Shown piece after piece: positions 62,331-64,000 of a stretch of 64,000 nt of DNA. This DNA comes from Bremerella alba (lineage in GTDB: Bacteria; Planctomycetota; Planctomycetia; Pirellulales; Pirellulaceae), in the NCBI RefSeq assembly GCF_013618625.1, contig NZ_JABRWO010000004.1, positions 124,001 through 188,000 on the forward strand. Reading direction: 5' to 3'. The notes under the pieces are model-generated. The model did no database searches and was not told the origin of the DNA. It worked only from the letters and a program-made list of their open reading frames with translations. The stretch's first letter is position 1. Each line of letters begins with the position of its first letter. Made by a program: the position numbers and the translations under genes.

Positions 62331-62402
62331 TTCGTGTTCCTCAATATCGTTTTCCGTCGTGGCTCGAAGGATGAACCTGTGCGAACTACACTTCCGCCGA
62401 TC

Positions 62403-64000
62403 TTATTTCCGCGTGGTAAATTCCGCCGTGTTCAAGAGCGCCCAGAGCAGGTCCTCGAAAGTCTCGTCTCGAGAGTCCCCTGCCTGAACGTAGTCGTAGG
62501 CAATGTCCAATTCTTTGTCCGCCGGGGCGCGGCCCAGCACGTTGATATAGAGCCGCTGAATCGCCTGGCGATCGTCTGGCGTTTCCTTGAGAAGCTTAGC
62601 CAACTTCGTCTTTTGGTCTTTGCCAGCGTTTAATTGAGCTTGAAGCTGACTATTATTCATCAGGAACATGGCTTGTTGCATCGTTTGCGGACGGAACTGT
62701 TTGCCCAGGGATGGATCGTAGCCGAACACATCGTTCACGATGTCTTTGGTGCTCTTTGGCGGGGGCGGAAAACGCATCTCGGAGGTTGGCTTCATTTGCT
62801 CCCCCTTTACATTGGGTAGCTCGATTGCCAATTCTAAATTTTTGAATACCACGTCCGCGCGCATCTTCCGTAGCTCAGCCGAGGCAAGTTGTCCGACGAC
62901 CTCGTCCTTGGCATCCAGTTCGCGTTGGTACGCTTTGGTATTGAGAATCAAGCGAAACAAAGGCTTGGCATCGTAATCGTTGGCGATAAAGTGATCAGCG
63001 ACAGCGTCATGTACCGACGGTAAACTCGGAAAGCCAGCTTCTTCCGAGATCTCGTCGACCGGATCACAGAAGGGTTGGTCCATCAATCGCTCCCAGGTAC
63101 GGTTCACATAGGCCTTAGCAAACAGTGCGTTGTCGGGGGTGACAACCCAGTTGGCCAACGTGACGCGGCGGTCGATATCACTGCTCCCTTGTTCCAACGG
63201 ATCGCCGGCGAAGACAGCTGGCATCATCGTTTTGCTAGTGTCGGGCATCTTGTGCTCACCAGCTTTCTTGCTGCCAACTTCAATCTTGGTACTATCGTTC
63301 CAAGGCAGTTTGGAACTGGTGCGAACAAAGAACGCGGCCATCTGGTGAAAGCGTTCCTGAGGCATGTCGACAAACGGGTGATCGTGACATTCGGCACACT
63401 GAATCTGTGTGCCGAGGAAAATACGAGTCGTCTCACCAGCCAGGCGAGATGTATTTGCCTGATGGAAGCCCACAAAGAACGCCGGTGGGTTGTCTCCGAC
63501 TTGTCCCGTTGCAGTCAAGATGCGATAGGCGATCTCGTCCCAACCAGTCCCTTCATTCATCTGCTGGGCCATCCAATCCTGGAAGACTTGATAGTCCAGG
63601 AAAGTAAGTTCTGGCTGCGGGATACGATAACTGAAGACGTCGCTCCAGTAGGTTCCCCAGTTCGTGCCAAACTCGGAACTGTCGAGGAGCCGATCGATCA
63701 TTAGGGAACGCTTAGCTGGGTTTGTGTCGGCAAGGAAGTCAGTGCGTTCCTGTTCTGTCGGAATACGGCCGATCACGTCGATAGTGACGCGCCGCAGAAA
63801 TGTCTCATCGTCGACCGTGTCGGTGGTTTTCGATAGGTGAGCTTCACGATCGATCAACTGATCGAGTGCATCCGAAGTTAATAAGTGGGAGTCGGGATGC
63901 TCTACACGCACAAATGCTGGCGCCACTTGCTGCTTCGGTTCATCCTTTTTCTCTTGGGTGGTTTTCGGCTTCTTTGCTGTTAGCTTTTTGCCTACCGCAT
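62403..64000 (-). CDS. DUF1549/DUF1553 protein, 5' end beyond the window
   Basis: Large planctomycete protein of the paired DUF1549 and DUF1553 families, of which 532 codons are inside the window. The frame stays open to position 64000 through a Lys-rich linker (KKLTAKKPKTTQEKKDEPKQ), so the signal peptide and first domain lie beyond the edge. DUF1549 parts: FLRRVTIDVIGRIPTEQERT and SFGTNWGTYWSDV-like text; a CxxCH motif occurs in QIQCAECHDHPFVDM, expected to bind haem or metal. DUF1553: DRRVTLANWVVTPDNALFAK and FVNRTW-like YVNRTWERLMDQPF. It is coupled with DUF1501 downstream. An in-frame GTG at 63926 looks like an internal codon, not the start. Confidence 0.9.
   Translation of the reverse strand, partial: AVGKKLTAKKPKTTQEKKDEPKQQVAPAFVRVEHPDSHLLTSDALDQLIDREAHLSKTTDTVDDETFLRRVTIDVIGRIPTEQERTDFLADTNPAKRSLMIDRLLDSSEFGTNWGTYWSDVFSYRIPQPELTFLDYQVFQDWMAQQMNEGTGWDEIAYRILTATGQVGDNPPAFFVGFHQANTSRLAGETTRIFLGTQIQCAECHDHPFVDMPQERFHQMAAFFVRTSSKLPWNDSTKIEVGSKKAGEHKMPDTSKTMMPAVFAGDPLEQGSSDIDRRVTLANWVVTPDNALFAKAYVNRTWERLMDQPFCDPVDEISEEAGFPSLPSVHDAVADHFIANDYDAKPLFRLILNTKAYQRELDAKDEVVGQLASAELRKMRADVVFKNLELAIELPNVKGEQMKPTSEMRFPPPPKSTKDIVNDVFGYDPSLGKQFRPQTMQQAMFLMNNSQLQAQLNAGKDQKTKLAKLLKETPDDRQAIQRLYINVLGRAPADKELDIAYDYVQAGDSRDETFEDLLWALLNTAEFTTRK

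Noticed and set aside
1-64000. CRISPR arrays, insertion sequences, prophage or integron features
   Set aside because: No regularly spaced repeats, transposase, integrase or phage structural motifs were seen on either strand.

Overview
The window comes from a planctomycete, most likely a member of the Pirellulaceae (Blastopirellula/Bremerella-like). The evidence is the set of lineage-typical proteins: a BBP7-type outer-membrane barrel, a DUF1559 pseudopilin, a DUF1501 plus DUF1549/DUF1553 pair, a large PVC-type CxxCH haem protein, a FecR-like protein with the planctomycete 'MRLTLRTLLA' N-terminus, and an LptD and DgkA of a diderm cell. No tRNA, rRNA, CRISPR array, insertion sequence or prophage was seen. 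This looks like ordinary chromosomal core plus lineage-specific genes.

Layout. 0-11 kb: scattered housekeeping and secreted genes (GT2 glycosyltransferase, NIF3 family, a large secreted protein with a degenerate glycosidase-like barrel, a TIM-barrel isomerase, RsmE, an ExeA-like ATPase, small membrane proteins, a penicillin-acylase-family hydrolase). 11-14.5 kb: a three-gene sugar ABC importer (permease, binding protein, permease) with no ATPase gene. 14.6-14.8 kb: a 29-residue, extremely basic ribosomal-protein-like ORF. 15-22.3 kb: an RND/MMPL exporter, a GT39-like membrane glycosyltransferase, LptD and DgkA (cell envelope). 22.3-28.7 kb, minus strand: hpf, ptsN, ptsH, ptsI, RNase E/G and rplU, i.e. 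a regulatory PTS (no EIIB/EIIC) beside RNA-decay and ribosome genes. 29-34 kb: FecR-like protein, BBP7 barrel, HDOD protein.

34.5-44 kb is a long co-directional minus-strand run. Three GspF-like platform proteins are followed by four pseudopilin-like proteins with 1-4 nt overlaps, then a small membrane protein, then a three-gene two-component module (stand-alone receiver, receiver-PAS-PAS-histidine kinase, FixJ-like regulator). No assembly ATPase or secretin is present. This is the most system-like part of the window.

44-52.7 kb: lipoprotein candidate, SSS-family symporter, ECF sigma factor, cupin, an Lgt with a PDZ domain inserted in its C-terminal half, PanC, class II aldolase, and a lipoprotein with a secretin-like tail. 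52.9-64 kb: PVC-type haem protein, a TPR-like protein with a degenerate SEC-C motif, RibD, a BNR/sialidase-like secreted protein, and the DUF1501/DUF1549 pair, the last running off the right edge.
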